A stretch of 64,000 nucleotides of DNA from Arthrobacter woluwensis. GTDB lineage: Bacteria > Actinomycetota > Actinomycetes > Actinomycetales > Micrococcaceae. The stretch covers positions 1,116,001 through 1,180,000 of the forward strand of contig NZ_FNSN01000003.1 of NCBI RefSeq assembly GCF_900105345.1, given 5' to 3'. The position numbers and the translations under genes were made by a program. Below, in pieces: positions 1-8,951 of this stretch; position 1 is the first letter of the stretch, and each line of letters starts with the position of its first letter. The notes beneath the pieces are model-generated. The model searched no databases. It had not been told where the DNA came from and saw nothing but the letters and a program-made list of their open reading frames with translations.

Positions 1-490
1 GCTCGACGGCGGTGCGCCGCCACGAATCCGGCAGTTCGGGCGCATGGGTGTCGCCGTCGGCGTCGGAGTCGATCAGGGTGATGACCGCGAAGTCGGCCTC
101 CGGCAGGGACTGCCGGTAGATCTGCCCTCCGCCGATCACCCAGCGGAGCCCGTCCCCGGCCTCCGAGAAGGCCGCCTCCAGCGACGGCACGACGACGGCG
201 CCCTCCGCCTCGGGCGTCCCCGCCCAGTCTTCGCGGCGGGTCACCACGATATTGGTGCGGCCCGGGAGGGGGCGGAACTTCGCGGGGAAGGACTCCCAGG
301 TCCGGCGGCCCATGATCACGGGACGGCCGGTGGTCATCGAGCTGAAGTGCTTGAGGTCCTCCGGGACGTGCCACGGCATGGTCCCGGCGTTCCCGATCAC
401 GCCGTTCGCGGTCTGCGCCCAGATCAGGCCGGTGCCCCGGAGTCCGGAACGGATGCGGTCCGCGAACGCCGTGGGCCCTTCGCCGCTCAT
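1..490 (-). CDS. folA: Dihydrofolate reductase, C-terminus cut by window edge
   Basis: Reduces dihydrofolate to tetrahydrofolate with NADPH, regenerating the cofactor that thymidylate synthase oxidises. Reading leftward from the ATG at 490, 163 codons are open with no stop before the window edge, so the gene is partial here. Family features visible are an [13 protein letters not shown] segment (substrate and Met20-loop region), the [12 protein letters not shown] segment with the W-x-x-P-E-D-L-x-x-F core, [10 protein letters not shown], and a WVIGGGQIY segment (the usual cofactor-binding glycines). The ATG overlaps the thyA stop as ATGA, so the two genes are probably translationally coupled. 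The N-terminus is about 18 residues longer than in the shortest DHFRs. Identity is secure; only the 3' end is unseen. Confidence 0.95.
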   Translation of the reverse strand, partial: MSGEGPTAFADRIRSGLRGTGLIWAQTANGVIGNAGTMPWHVPEDLKHFSSMTTGRPVIMGRRTWESFPAKFRPLPGRTNIVVTRREDWAGTPEAEGAVVVPSLEAAFSEAGDGLRWVIGGGQIYRQSLPEADFAVITLIDSDADGDTHAPELPDSWRRTAVE

Positions 491-1290
491 ACGGCCACCG
501 GGGCCTTGATGCCCGGGTGGTGCTGGTAGTCGACCACTTCGAAGTCCTCGAACTCGTAGTCGAAAATGCTCTCCGGGACGCGCTTGATCTGGAGCGTCGG
601 ATACGGCAGGGCTTCGCGGCTGAGCTGGAGTTCCACCTGCTCCACGTGGTTGTCGTAGACGTGGCAGTCGCCGCCGGTCCAGACGAAGTCGCCCACCTCG
701 AGGCCGGCCTGCTGGGCGACCATGTGCGTCAGCAGGGCGTAGGAGGCGATGTTAAACGGCACCCCGAGGAACATGTCCGCGGAGCGCTGGTACAGCTGGC
801 AGGACAGCTTCCCGTCGGCGACGTAGAACTGGAAGAACGCGTGGCACGGGGGCAGTGCCATGTTCGAGATCTCGGCGACGTTCCACGCGGAGACGATGTG
901 GCGGCGTGAGTCCGGGTTCGACTTCAGGTTCGCCACCAGTTCGGCGATCTGGTCCACGTGGCTGCCGTCGGGGGTCGGCCACGAGCGCCACTGCACGCCG
1001 TAGACGGGGCCGAGTTCGCCGTCGTCGTCCGCCCATTCATCCCAGATGGTGACGCCGCGCTCCTGCAGCCAGCGCACGTTCGAGTCACCGCGCAGGAACC
1101 AGAGGAGCTCCAGGGCGAGGGACTTGAAGTGCACTCGCTTGGTCGTGATCAGGGGGAAACCCTCGGCGAGGTCGAAGCGGATCTGGCGCCCGAAGACGCT
1201 CCGCGTCCCCGTGCCCGTCCGGTCCGATTTGTGGGTGCCATGATCCATGACGTCACGCAGCAGGTCCTCATAAGGCGTGGGGATGCTCAT
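487..1290 (-). CDS. thyA: Thymidylate synthase (ThyA type)
   Basis: Methylates dUMP to dTMP using methylene-tetrahydrofolate. At 267 residues it is the normal length for bacterial ThyA. The catalytic cysteine lies in [12 protein letters not shown] (Cys149), preceded by the phosphate-binding [10 protein letters not shown] segment. The stretch [20 protein letters not shown] is the classical folate/dUMP-binding signature. The last codons overlap the folA start (ATGA), giving the common thyA-folA pair in which the reductase recycles the dihydrofolate made by the synthase. The ATG at 1290 is the only start that keeps the conserved N-terminal YEDLLRDV helix. Upstream lies a 23-bp inverted repeat that separates it from the next minus-strand gene. 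Confidence 0.97.
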   Translation of the reverse strand: MSIPTPYEDLLRDVMDHGTHKSDRTGTGTRSVFGRQIRFDLAEGFPLITTKRVHFKSLALELLWFLRGDSNVRWLQERGVTIWDEWADDDGELGPVYGVQWRSWPTPDGSHVDQIAELVANLKSNPDSRRHIVSAWNVAEISNMALPPCHAFFQFYVADGKLSCQLYQRSADMFLGVPFNIASYALLTHMVAQQAGLEVGDFVWTGGDCHVYDNHVEQVELQLSREALPYPTLQIKRVPESIFDYEFEDFEVVDYQHHPGIKAPVAV

Positions 1291-1360
1291 GGATTCAGTC
1301 TAGCGGGCCAGGCGCCGGCGGCCGAGGGTCGTGACCACGCCTGTGGATCCCCCTTGACCA

Positions 1361-1423
1361 CCGCGAGGGAACAGCTGACGCCCTCATCCGCGGCGGGAAG
1401 GGGCGTCAGCTGTTCCCTCGCGG
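1361..1423. repeat. Perfect 23-bp inverted repeat, candidate terminator or dispersed palindrome
   Basis: Arms 1361-1383 and 1401-1423 are exact reverse complements; the loop is 17 nt (1384-1400). It starts 14 nt after the stop codon of the minus-strand gene ending at 1438 and about 70 nt before thyA. No T-run follows on either strand, so it is not a classical intrinsic terminator. Its length and perfection also fit an intergenic palindromic repeat element. Confidence 0.75.
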
Positions 1424-1437
1424 GAAGGAGGGATGAA

Positions 1438-2058
1438 CTAGAGGGCGGCGGCCTCGAGGAGCGCTGCCACCTCGGCGGGGCCGAGCCCGCTGACCGGCTC
1501 CTCCGCGCCGTTCGCGGAGATCCCGGCGAAGCGCCATCCCTCGGCGTCACGCGTGACCTCGTAGTAGCTGTTGCGCTCCTGGGTGCTGACGGTGACGGTC
1601 GCCTGGCTGCCCGGGTTCTCGTCGGCGTGCTGGTGCAGGATCGACACGGCCGTCTGGGACGCGGTCAGCTCCTCCGGAAGAGGGGTGGCGAACCAGGTGC
1701 TCAGGATGCCCGGCTGGAACAGCATGCGCATGCCGTCGGCCTCCACCATCACGAGGCGCGACGACGCGCCCTCGCCCGCGCTGACCTGCAGCGTGATCCA
1801 GAGCCTGCCGCCTCCCAGCACCTGCGCGACGGCGGACGCCGCACCGCTGATGCCGAGGCCGTCCTCCTCGGGCTGCACGAAGCCGCGGGCGGCGAGCCCG
1901 GAGACGCCCACCTCGGAGAGCGTCGGGTCCGCGGCCCAGGTCCCGGCGTCGAGCGCTTCGACGGAGCGGTCGTGGCCCGGCCCCTCGAAGCTGCTCAGCA
2001 GGAAGGCCAGTTCGGCGATGCCGAAGCCGATCGGCTCGGGTGCTGCGTTCTCAGTCAT
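1438..2058 (-). CDS. Conserved hypothetical protein
   Basis: A 206-residue acidic, alanine-rich soluble protein with no signal peptide, membrane segment or motif that I recognise. The sequence alternates predicted helices and strands, for example a LWITLQVS segment near residue 85 and VTVSTQERNSYYEVTRDAEGWRFAGIS near the C-terminus, and it ends in an alanine/leucine helix. It starts 11 nt after the stop of the upstream MutT1-like gene, so it is probably the last gene of the ppk-mutT1 transcript. It might be a distant member of the actinobacterial ESX/EspG-like fold group, but I cannot support this from sequence alone. It is a real gene judged by GC-rich codon use, spacing and lack of competing frames. 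Confidence 0.75.
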   Translation of the reverse strand: MTENAAPEPIGFGIAELAFLLSSFEGPGHDRSVEALDAGTWAADPTLSEVGVSGLAARGFVQPEEDGLGISGAASAVAQVLGGGRLWITLQVSAGEGASSRLVMVEADGMRMLFQPGILSTWFATPLPEELTASQTAVSILHQHADENPGSQATVTVSTQERNSYYEVTRDAEGWRFAGISANGAEEPVSGLGPAEVAALLEAAAL

Positions 2059-2069
2059 CAGTCGATCCT

Positions 2070-3047
2070 TCAGTCGTCGAAAGGCCGGTACTGCTCCACC
2101 GCCACCACGCGGGACCGGGAGTCCTTGCGCACGTGGAGGACGAGCACCTCACCCGGGGCCAGGTACGGGTCCCGGGCGGGCAGGCTCTGGGCGAGCGGCG
2201 CTTTCATGTGCCTGGAGACCTGCTCCAGGATGGTCGGGAGGGTGGGCCGGTGCACGCACACGGCGGCGGGCACACCCTTGTCGAAGACCGCCTCGATGGC
2301 GGCCGCCGTCTTCTGGGGTTTGCGCTCGTGGCTGTGCTCCGTCAGGGCGTCCACGAGCTTCACCTTCGCCTTCGTCGCCTTCACATAGGGCGCGATGGTG
2401 GAGATGCAGCGTTTCCACGGGCTGCTGACGATCCGCTCCGGACCCCACACGGCCAGGAGCCGCCGCACGGCCTGGGCCTGGCGAAGTCCCGAGGCGGCCA
2501 GGGTCCGGTCCCCTTCGCCCTTCGTCCAGGACGCACGGGGTTTCGCCTTCGCGTGGCGCACGATCACGAGGGGCCAGGTGTCGAGCGCGTCGTCCTCGAA
2601 AGCCGCCACGAGGGCCGCCAGCGGCGCTCGGTCGGACGGGTTGCTGAGCAGTTCCGCCGCACGCTCAGGAGAGCACCACAGGAGGCTGTCGACTTCCTTG
2701 CCGTCCTGCTTGACCTTCGCATTCTGGGCGTTGACGGCCCAGTAGTGCACGACCTTCAGGCCGGATGCCACGCGGTAGTGGATGCTCGGCAGGGGGATCC
2801 CCAGGCCGGCGGTCAGCCCGATCTCCTCGAAGATCTCCCGCGCGCCGCATTCGGGCACCGTCTCGCCGTCGTCGAGCTTCCCCTTCGGCCAGGACCAGTC
2901 GTCGTAGCGCGGGCGGTGGATCAGCAGCACCTCGAGCGCGCCACGGGTGACGCGCCAGGGCAGCCCGCCCGCGGCGACGACCGCGATCTTCTCGCCGGGA
3001 TGTTCGGACTGGTCGGCGACCAGCGCGTCGGCACGTGCTGCGGGCAT
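2070..3047 (-). CDS. mutT1: MutT1-like Nudix hydrolase fused to a histidine-phosphatase domain
   Basis: A two-domain protein of 325 residues. An N-terminal Nudix domain (Nudix box at residues 56-77, GKLDDGETVPECGAREIFEEIG, fits Gx5Ex7REx2EExG) is followed by a histidine phosphatase (RHG-type) domain starting at VIVRHAKA near residue 165. Mycobacterial MutT1 has the same architecture; there the Nudix part opens 8-oxo-dGTP or diadenosine polyphosphates and the phosphatase part removes phosphate. The same gene lies next to ppk in mycobacteria. I chose the ATG at 3047 because it overlaps the ppk stop by one base (TGATG). A longer reading from 3149 would run back into ppk. Function is inferred from domains and context. 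Confidence 0.9.
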   Translation of the reverse strand: MPAARADALVADQSEHPGEKIAVVAAGGLPWRVTRGALEVLLIHRPRYDDWSWPKGKLDDGETVPECGAREIFEEIGLTAGLGIPLPSIHYRVASGLKVVHYWAVNAQNAKVKQDGKEVDSLLWCSPERAAELLSNPSDRAPLAALVAAFEDDALDTWPLVIVRHAKAKPRASWTKGEGDRTLAASGLRQAQAVRRLLAVWGPERIVSSPWKRCISTIAPYVKATKAKVKLVDALTEHSHERKPQKTAAAIEAVFDKGVPAAVCVHRPTLPTILEQVSRHMKAPLAQSLPARDPYLAPGEVLVLHVRKDSRSRVVAVEQYRPFDD

Positions 3048-5290
3048 CAGCGGAGGGACCCCGTGCGCTGGCGGGAGCGGGAGGCGAGCAGCCACGACTG
3101 GATGTCCAGGAGCGGCGTGCCGTCCTCGGCGAGGTGGTGGCGTTCCCACTCGCCGTCGCTGTCCAGGTGCCAGCTGGAGGTGCCCGGGTCGACATAGCGG
3201 TTCATGAGATCCAGCAGTTCCTGGATGTCGTCCTGGTTGGTCAGCTGCACCAGGGCCTCGACACGGCGGTCCAGGTTGCGGTGCATCATGTCGGCGGAGC
3301 CGATGTAGACCACGGGGTCACCGTCGTTGGCGAAGGTGAAGACCCGCGAGTGCTCCAGGAAGCGTCCCAGGATGGACCGGACCGTGATGTTCTCGCTCAG
3401 TCCGGGCACGCCGGGCCGCAGGGAGCAGATGCCGCGCACGATCACGTTGACCTCCACCCCGGCCTGGGAGGCGCGGTACAGGGAGTCGATGATCGCCTCG
3501 TCCACCATGGAGTTGACCTTGATCTGGACCTTGGCCTTCTTCCCGGCCTTGGCGTTGGCGATCTCCTGGTCGATGCGTTCGATCAGGCCGCTGCGAACGG
3601 AGCGCGGCGCCACGAGCAGACGCTTGAACGTCGACTTGGGGGCGTAGCCGGAGAGCTGGTTGAACAGCTTGGACAGGTCCTCGCCCACCTGGTGGTTCGC
3701 GGTGAGCAGGCCCAGGTCCTCGTAGTACCGGGCCGTGCGGGGGTGGTAGTTGCCCGTGCCGATGTGGCAGTAGCGGCGGATGCCATCCGACTCCTGCCGG
3801 ACCACCAGGGAGAGCTTGCAGTGCGTCTTCAGGCCCACGATGCCGTACACCACGTGCACGCCGGCCTGCTCGAGCTTGCGGGCCCAGGAGATGTTGGCCT
3901 GCTCGTCGAAGCGGGCCTTGATCTCCACGAGGGCCAGGACCTGCTTGCCGGCCTCGGCCGCGTCGATCAGGGCGTCCACGATCGGGGAGTCGCCACTCGT
4001 GCGGTACAGGGTCTGCTTGATGGCCTGGACCTTGGGGTCCGCGGCGGCCTGCTCCAGGAACGCCTGCACGGAGGTGGAGAAGGAGTCGTACGGGTGGTGC
4101 AGGAGGATGTCACGACGGCGCATGGCCGCGAACACGTTCGCCGCCTTCGAGGTCTCGGACTCGTTCAGGTACCGCGAGGTGTGCGGGACCTGCTTCGGAT
4201 AGTGCAGATCGGCGCGGTCGATCCCGGCGATGACCGAGAGCCCGCGGAGATCCAGCGGCGCCGGGACGGCGACCACTTCGGATTCGTCGATGCTGAGTTC
4301 GCGCACCAGGAGTTCCCGCACGGCAGGGTTGATGTCCGTGGTGACCTCGAGGCGGACGGGCGGGCCGAAACGGCGGCGCAGCAGTTCTTTCTCGAGGGCC
4401 TGGAGGAGGTTCTCGGCGTCGTCCTCTTCGACCTCCACGTCCTCGTTACGGGTCACGCGGAAGGTGTGGTGCTCCACGACCTCCATGCCCGGGAAGAGCT
4501 GATCGAGGTGCACCGCGATGACCTCTTCCAGCGTGATGAAGCGCGCCACGCGCCCTGGCACGGCGCCGGCGCGCGGGCCGTCGACGGCGATCAGGCGCGG
4601 CAGCTGGTCCGGCACCTTCACACGGGCGAAGAGCTCCTTCTGGCTCACGGGGTTGCGCACGACCACGGCCAGGTTGAGGGACAGGCCCGAGATGTAGGGG
4701 AACGGGTGGGCCGGGTCCACGGCCAGAGGGGTCAGGATCGGGAAGACCTTCTCCGTGAACATCGTGCTGACCCGGTGCTGGGCCTCACTGTCCAGCTCGT
4801 CCCAGTGCATGAGGTGGATGTGCTCGTACGCCAGGGCCGGACGGATCTGCTCGGCGAAGACCCGGGCATGACGTTCCTGCAGCGCGCTGGCGGCCTCGCT
4901 GATCTGCTCCAGGACCTCCACGGGGCTCAGCCCGGCGGGGGACGGCACGGCCAGGCCCGTGGCGATGCGGCGCTTGAGGCCGGCCACGCGGACCATGAAG
5001 AACTCATCCAGGTTGGACGCGAAGATCGAGAGGAAGTTGACCCGTTCCAGCAGGAAGAGATCCGGGTCCTCGGCGAGTTCCAACACGCGGGCGTTGAACT
5101 TCAGCCAGGACAGCTCGCGGTCCAGGAAGCGGTCCGGGCTGATGTCGCCGTCGGGCAGCAGATTCGGCTCCTGGAATTCGGGAAGCTCGATCCGGTCCTG
5201 CGTCGCGCGGGCGGCGTTGACCTCGGACGAGCCGAAACGCTGGGAGAGCCTGCTCACGGTCCCCGTGGAACCCTTGTTGTCGCTGCTCAT
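3047..5290 (-). CDS. ppk: Polyphosphate kinase
   Basis: Transfers the gamma-phosphate of ATP reversibly to inorganic polyphosphate. It has 747 residues from the ATG at 5290. That start has a good AAGGAG Shine-Dalgarno site, so the in-frame ATG ten codons upstream is disfavoured. Family hallmarks include [16 protein letters not shown] and [17 protein letters not shown] at the N-terminus, [45 protein letters not shown], and [22 protein letters not shown], which carries the catalytic-histidine region. Near the C-terminus come [22 protein letters not shown] and the second conserved core [17 protein letters not shown]. It is coupled to the MutT1-like gene downstream. Both proteins handle phosphoanhydrides, which fits a shared stress or nucleotide-hygiene role. 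Confidence 0.97.
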   Translation of the reverse strand: MSSDNKGSTGTVSRLSQRFGSSEVNAARATQDRIELPEFQEPNLLPDGDISPDRFLDRELSWLKFNARVLELAEDPDLFLLERVNFLSIFASNLDEFFMVRVAGLKRRIATGLAVPSPAGLSPVEVLEQISEAASALQERHARVFAEQIRPALAYEHIHLMHWDELDSEAQHRVSTMFTEKVFPILTPLAVDPAHPFPYISGLSLNLAVVVRNPVSQKELFARVKVPDQLPRLIAVDGPRAGAVPGRVARFITLEEVIAVHLDQLFPGMEVVEHHTFRVTRNEDVEVEEDDAENLLQALEKELLRRRFGPPVRLEVTTDINPAVRELLVRELSIDESEVVAVPAPLDLRGLSVIAGIDRADLHYPKQVPHTSRYLNESETSKAANVFAAMRRRDILLHHPYDSFSTSVQAFLEQAAADPKVQAIKQTLYRTSGDSPIVDALIDAAEAGKQVLALVEIKARFDEQANISWARKLEQAGVHVVYGIVGLKTHCKLSLVVRQESDGIRRYCHIGTGNYHPRTARYYEDLGLLTANHQVGEDLSKLFNQLSGYAPKSTFKRLLVAPRSVRSGLIERIDQEIANAKAGKKAKVQIKVNSMVDEAIIDSLYRASQAGVEVNVIVRGICSLRPGVPGLSENITVRSILGRFLEHSRVFTFANDGDPVVYIGSADMMHRNLDRRVEALVQLTNQDDIQELLDLMNRYVDPGTSSWHLDSDGEWERHHLAEDGTPLLDIQSWLLASRSRQRTGSLR

Positions 5291-5344
5291 GCCACACTCC
5301 TTAAACCGCAGTCGATCCACCTCAACCTTACAGAACCGGAACGG

Positions 5345-6331
5345 TCAGGAAGCCGGGTTTTTCCGGTACATGACGTCGCTGTCCCAATGGGTGAATCCGA
5401 GGCTTTCGTAGAGCCGCACGGCGGGGGCGTTGTCGGCCTCCACATAGAGCAGCACGGTGGCCGCCCCCCGGTCCCGGAGATGCGTGATCCCGCGCCGCGT
5501 GAGGACCTTCCCGAGGCCCTTCCCCTGCGCTTCCGGCACCACTCCCACCACGTACACCTCGCCCTGGGGACCGTGCCCGTCGTGGGCGGATTCCAGCTTG
5601 GTCCAGTGGTACCCGGCGATCCGGTCCGCCTCGTCGAGGACCAGGAAGAACCCCTCGGGATCGAACCACGGCTCGGCCTGGCGCTCCTGGAGGTCCCGCA
5701 ACGTCAGGGCGCCTTGTTCCGGGTGATGCGCGAAAGCCCGCGCGTTCGCGTCGAGCCAAGCGGCCTCGTCCTGGCCGGGCACGAAGGTGCGCAGCGTGTA
5801 CCCGTCCGGAAGGGCGTCGTCGTCGACGGGGGAGACCGCGGATGGCGTGCTCAGGCGCATCCGCCACAGCTCGCGCACCCGGGTGAAGCCGAACTGTGCG
5901 GCGAGGTCCTCGGCCGCCGCGGCGTCGCCGTGGGACCATGCCTGGATGCCGTCGAGCGTTCCGCGGCTCGCCTGGAGCTCCCCGGCCAGGCGCAGGCCGA
6001 CCCCGATGTTGCGGTAGCCGGGGTGCACCGCCATCTCGAGGACGGCGTCGTCCCCGGTGGTGACGAGCACCGCGAAGCCCGCCAGGACGGCGTCGCGCGC
6101 CGACTCCTCGTCGGCGAAGGGGTCCTCCGGGGAGTAGACCAGATACGCCTCCACCTGCTGACCGTCGTTGCCCCCGGTGCGCAGGGCGATGAGGGACTGC
6201 TCGGAGACGCTCGGGGTGCCGTCTGCCGCGGACGAGGCTTTCAGGAGCTCTGCGGTCTCGGCGAGGACCCCTGCGTCGAGCGGCGCCAGGTGACGGTGGA
6301 CCGGCCAGTGGGAGGCGTTAGCGCTAGTCAT
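5345..6331 (-). CDS. mshD: Mycothiol synthase (mycothiol acetyltransferase)
   Basis: Acetylates the cysteinyl amine of Cys-GlcN-Ins with acetyl-CoA, the last step of mycothiol synthesis. The 328-residue protein contains two GNAT repeats. The first has VHPGYRNIGVGLRLAGEL (CoA-binding loop) and the second VVPEAQGKGLGKVLTRRG, with the typical end ADNAPAVRLYESLGFTHWDSDVMY. It lies next to the GlnR-like regulator gene, the same neighbour as in Mycobacterium tuberculosis (Rv0818-Rv0819). There is no clear Shine-Dalgarno before the ATG at 6331, so a leaderless or weakly initiated message is possible. Mycothiol is restricted to Actinomycetota, making this the best single taxonomic marker of the window. 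Confidence 0.95.
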   Translation of the reverse strand: MTSANASHWPVHRHLAPLDAGVLAETAELLKASSAADGTPSVSEQSLIALRTGGNDGQQVEAYLVYSPEDPFADEESARDAVLAGFAVLVTTGDDAVLEMAVHPGYRNIGVGLRLAGELQASRGTLDGIQAWSHGDAAAAEDLAAQFGFTRVRELWRMRLSTPSAVSPVDDDALPDGYTLRTFVPGQDEAAWLDANARAFAHHPEQGALTLRDLQERQAEPWFDPEGFFLVLDEADRIAGYHWTKLESAHDGHGPQGEVYVVGVVPEAQGKGLGKVLTRRGITHLRDRGAATVLLYVEADNAPAVRLYESLGFTHWDSDVMYRKNPAS

Positions 6332-6384
6332 GTCACCAAGGCTAGTACCGGCCGCGCGGACGCGTCCCGGACCTCAGGCCGCAG

Positions 6385-6425
6385 ATTCCGGTCCGGCCTT
6401 CCGGTTTGGCCTTCCGGTCTGTCCT
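6385..6425. repeat. 13-bp tandem repeat, three copies plus a decayed fourth
   Basis: The heptamer TTCCGGT recurs at exactly 13-nt spacing at 6386, 6399 and 6412. A degenerate copy (TTCAGGC) at 6425 overlaps the glnR stop codon. The array fills about half of the glnR-mshD gap. A unit of 13 is not a codon multiple, so the array is non-coding. It may be a regulatory or slippage-prone element upstream of mshD. Confidence 0.8.
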
Positions 6426-7124
6426 TCAGGCCTGGGCGTGCTGCTCGTCCTGCTCGCGGGTCATGGTGAGGCGGTAGCCGACGTTGCGGACGGTGCCGAT
6501 CAGCGTCTCGTGGTCCGGGCCCAGTTTGGCGCGCAGGCGCCGGACGTGCACGTCCACGGTGCGCGTGCCGCCGTAGTAGTCATAGCCCCAAACCTCGGTG
6601 AGGAGCTGCTGACGGGTGAAGACGCGCCCGGGATGCTGGGCGAGGTACTTGAGGAGTTCGAACTCCTTGAAGGTCAGGTTGAGGGCCTCGCCGTTGATGC
6701 GGGCGGTGTAGCTGGCCTCGTCGATCACGACGCCGGACGCGCGGATCTCCGTGTCCGCCTCCTCCTCGGCGCTGCGCCCCCGGGCCAGGGCGAGCCGGAT
6801 GCGGGCCTCCACCTCGGCGGGGCCGGCGGATTCGAGGACGACGTCGTCCACTGCCCACTGAGACGAGATCGCCGCCATGCCGCCTTCGGTGAGGATCAGC
6901 AGCAGGGGCACGGACAGGCCCGTGGCCTTGAGAAGTTTGGTGAGGGAACGGGACCCGACCAGGTCCTTCCGGGCATCGAGGAAGATGATGTCGCACGGAT
7001 CGGTCTCCAGCAGCGCCGTCGGCTCCGCCGGAAGGATGTGCACCCGGTGATTGAGCAGTTCGAGCGCAGGCAGGATGTCCACCGACGAATCGGTGCTGTT
7101 GGTCAGTAACAAGAGTTGCGACAT
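6426..7124 (-). CDS. glnR: GlnR-type orphan response regulator (OmpR family)
   Basis: A transcription factor of 232 residues with an N-terminal receiver-like domain (about 1-120) and a C-terminal OmpR winged helix (about 135-225; [51 protein letters not shown]). The N-terminus ([10 protein letters not shown], then [10 protein letters not shown] and [19 protein letters not shown]) matches the GlnR pattern rather than a canonical PhoB receiver. No histidine kinase lies nearby, as expected for GlnR, the global nitrogen regulator of actinomycetes. The ATG at 7124 was chosen because GGAGGGG lies just upstream; a longer in-frame extension reaches into the opposite-strand gene. Adjacent mshD and the known mycobacterial synteny strengthen the call. 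Confidence 0.88.
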   Translation of the reverse strand: MSQLLLLTNSTDSSVDILPALELLNHRVHILPAEPTALLETDPCDIIFLDARKDLVGSRSLTKLLKATGLSVPLLLILTEGGMAAISSQWAVDDVVLESAGPAEVEARIRLALARGRSAEEEADTEIRASGVVIDEASYTARINGEALNLTFKEFELLKYLAQHPGRVFTRQQLLTEVWGYDYYGGTRTVDVHVRRLRAKLGPDHETLIGTVRNVGYRLTMTREQDEQHAQA

Positions 7125-7283
7125 TGTCCCCTCCAAGGATCTGGAGCGCGTCGTCGAGCCTGATGACCCAGTATATCGAGTCGGCCCCTGCATCGAGTTA
7201 TTCCCGTCACAATGTGGACGGGGTGGCGGGCGGGAGCTGTGCGGGGATGGGCGTGGAAGCTCCCGATGGGGGAGGATGGCTGT

Positions 7284-8129
7284 GTGAGCCCAGCCGCTGA
7301 ACCTTCCAAGAACGACGACGCCGGATTCGCCCTCCTGGGCCACGGCGCCTCCCGTGCGGGTTCCGGCCGCGCCGGGGGCTTCTTCTCGACGGGTCACGGG
7401 TACCGCACGGTGGGTGTGGCGTCCCTCGTGGCGCTCGCGGTCCTCGGCGTCTCGCCCTGGCTCGGCCCCACCACCCACGCCGTGATCTGCGCTGTCCTCG
7501 CCGTCGTCTTCGGCCTGGCCTGGCCCCACTACCTCGGCATCCCGGCGCGCAAGACCCTCGGCGGCATCATCGCCGCCGTCGGGGCTCTCTCGGTGCTCGG
7601 GGCGGCGGTCTCACCCGGCCCTGGATTCCTGGCGTGGGCGGCTCCGCTCATCGCGCTGGGGATCATGGCGGTCATGCTCGTGGAGCTGATCCGCGGCACG
7701 GGCCAGCCGCAGCGCCTTGAATCGACGTTCGGCGCGAGTGGCGGCGTGGTCCTCTCCGCGCTTGCGGGCGGCTGGGTGGCCAACGTCCGGCTCGGCGGCC
7801 TGCGGGAGATGCTCGTCATCGTGGTGGTGTGCGCCGCCGTCGCGGTCTGCGTGGGCCTCATCCGGTGGCCCGACAGCATCGTGGCGCCGCTCGGCGTGGT
7901 GCTGGCGGTGCTGGTCGGCCCGCTGGTCGGCTGGTTCAATCCGCACGTCTCCATGCTGCCCAGCGCGGCCCTCGGCCTGGCCGCAGGCGTCCTCGTCGTC
8001 AGCTTCCGACGGCTCATCACCTTCCGGGTCCACAGCGCCTCCCTCGTGGGCGCCGTGGCCCTCGGTCTGGGGCCGGTGCTGGCCCTTGGCAGTGTGGCGT
8101 ATTTCCTCGGCAAGCTCCTGCTCGTTTAA
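7284..8129 (+). CDS. Polytopic membrane protein of unknown function
   Basis: The 281-residue protein has a hydrophilic N-terminus of about 45 residues. About eight hydrophobic segments follow, including [40 protein letters not shown] and [18 protein letters not shown], and it ends [27 protein letters not shown]. No transport signature motif is recognised; such proteins are often labelled permeases without evidence. I chose the GTG at 7284 because GGGGGAGG lies about eight bases upstream. The gene is divergent from glnR, sharing a gap of about 160 bases, so GlnR control is conceivable but not shown. It is followed closely by a very small membrane peptide gene and a nitrobindin-like gene. Confidence 0.8.
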   Translation: MSPAAEPSKNDDAGFALLGHGASRAGSGRAGGFFSTGHGYRTVGVASLVALAVLGVSPWLGPTTHAVICAVLAVVFGLAWPHYLGIPARKTLGGIIAAVGALSVLGAAVSPGPGFLAWAAPLIALGIMAVMLVELIRGTGQPQRLESTFGASGGVVLSALAGGWVANVRLGGLREMLVIVVVCAAVAVCVGLIRWPDSIVAPLGVVLAVLVGPLVGWFNPHVSMLPSAALGLAAGVLVVSFRRLITFRVHSASLVGAVALGLGPVLALGSVAYFLGKLLLV

Positions 8130-8145
8130 CCGTTAGGATGAAGTC

Positions 8146-8259
8146 ATGTCCGTCCTTGCATTTGAAATCTTCTTCCTGGTCCTCCTCGGCGTCGCGAGCA
8201 TCGCGATGGCCTGGTTCGCCGGCCTGGTGGTGTACCGCCTCTTCAAGGGCCAGAAGTAA
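8146..8259 (+). CDS. 37-residue single-span membrane peptide
   Basis: This small gene is easily missed by length filters. From the ATG at 8146 it encodes 37 residues: a short N-terminus, one hydrophobic helix (about residues 4-31, FEIFFLVLLGVASIAMAWFA then GLVVYRL), and a basic tail ending FKGQK. AGGATGAAG precedes the ATG as a ribosome site. It begins 16 nt after the preceding membrane protein and stops 3 nt before the GTG of the nitrobindin-like gene, so it looks like the middle member of a three-gene operon. Function is unknown; it could be a subunit or regulator of the neighbouring membrane protein. Compact spacing and the clean positive-inside topology argue that it is real. Confidence 0.7.
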   Translation: MSVLAFEIFFLVLLGVASIAMAWFAGLVVYRLFKGQK

Positions 8260-8262
8260 GCC

Positions 8263-8889
8263 GTGCCCGTCGAGATCCCCAGTGACCTGACGCCTGAGCT
8301 GGTCCCTCTCTCCTGGTTGATCGGGGAGTGGGAAGGCCGCGGCCGTCTCGGCACGGGTGAAGAGGGCTCCGAGCACTTCGTGCAGCGGGCCACCTTCGCC
8401 CACAACGGTCTGCCGTACCTGCAATACCGTGCCGAGAGCTGGCTCTGCGATGACGAAGGGACCATCCTGCGTCCCCTCACCGTGGAGATGGGCTTCTGGG
8501 CTCTGGAGCGGAAGCTGGTGGACGCCGACGGCGGCCCCGGCATGCTCCCGGCCGACATGGTCCCCGCGCTGAAGACGGCGGATGACGTGGAGGCGCTGCG
8601 CAACGACGACGGCGGCTTCGACATCTCCGTCTCCATCGCCCATCCCGGGGGCATCTCGGAGCTGTACTACGGCCAGATCAAGGGACCGCAGATCCAGCTG
8701 AGCACCGACATGGTCATGCGGGGCAGCCACTCCAAGGATTACTCGGCAGCGACCCGCATCTTCGGCCTGGTGGACGGCAAGCTGCTGTGGCGCTGGGACG
8801 TCTCGCAGGGCAAGTCCTCGGGCGACTCCGCGGAGGGCAACGGCGGTCTGGAAGCCCACGCTTCCGCCATCCTCAGCAAGCTCGCCTGA
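8263..8889 (+). CDS. Nitrobindin-like heme-binding beta-barrel protein (FABP family)
   Basis: The 208-residue protein belongs to the nitrobindin/THAP4-like beta-barrel family. In better-studied relatives this family binds ferric heme b and handles nitric oxide or peroxynitrite. The signature loop LIGEWEGRGRLGTG near residues 19-32 matches the GxWxGxGxG pattern at the barrel entrance. The C-terminal GGLEAHASAILSKL keeps a histidine in the region that holds the proximal heme ligand in the family, so heme binding is possible. It starts with GTG only 3 nt after the small membrane peptide gene and is followed by ygfZ on the same strand. The heme role is inferred from family knowledge; some actinobacterial paralogues do not bind heme. 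Confidence 0.85.
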   Translation: MPVEIPSDLTPELVPLSWLIGEWEGRGRLGTGEEGSEHFVQRATFAHNGLPYLQYRAESWLCDDEGTILRPLTVEMGFWALERKLVDADGGPGMLPADMVPALKTADDVEALRNDDGGFDISVSIAHPGGISELYYGQIKGPQIQLSTDMVMRGSHSKDYSAATRIFGLVDGKLLWRWDVSQGKSSGDSAEGNGGLEAHASAILSKLA

Positions 8890-8951
8890 CGCTCCCGTCC
8901 GGGAGGTCCCGGGCGCGGAATAGCTCCCACCCCGGGAAGGTTGCACCCCAT

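Noticed and set aside
3048-3149. Longer N-terminus for the MutT1-like protein
   Set aside because: It overlaps ppk by about 100 nt, whereas the ATG at 3047 gives the usual one-base TGATG coupling.
3035-6469. A 1144-codon open frame on the plus strand
   Set aside because: It lies antisense to ppk and mshD, both unmistakable. Long antisense frames are normal in high-GC codon-biased genes, and the translation is low-complexity without motifs.
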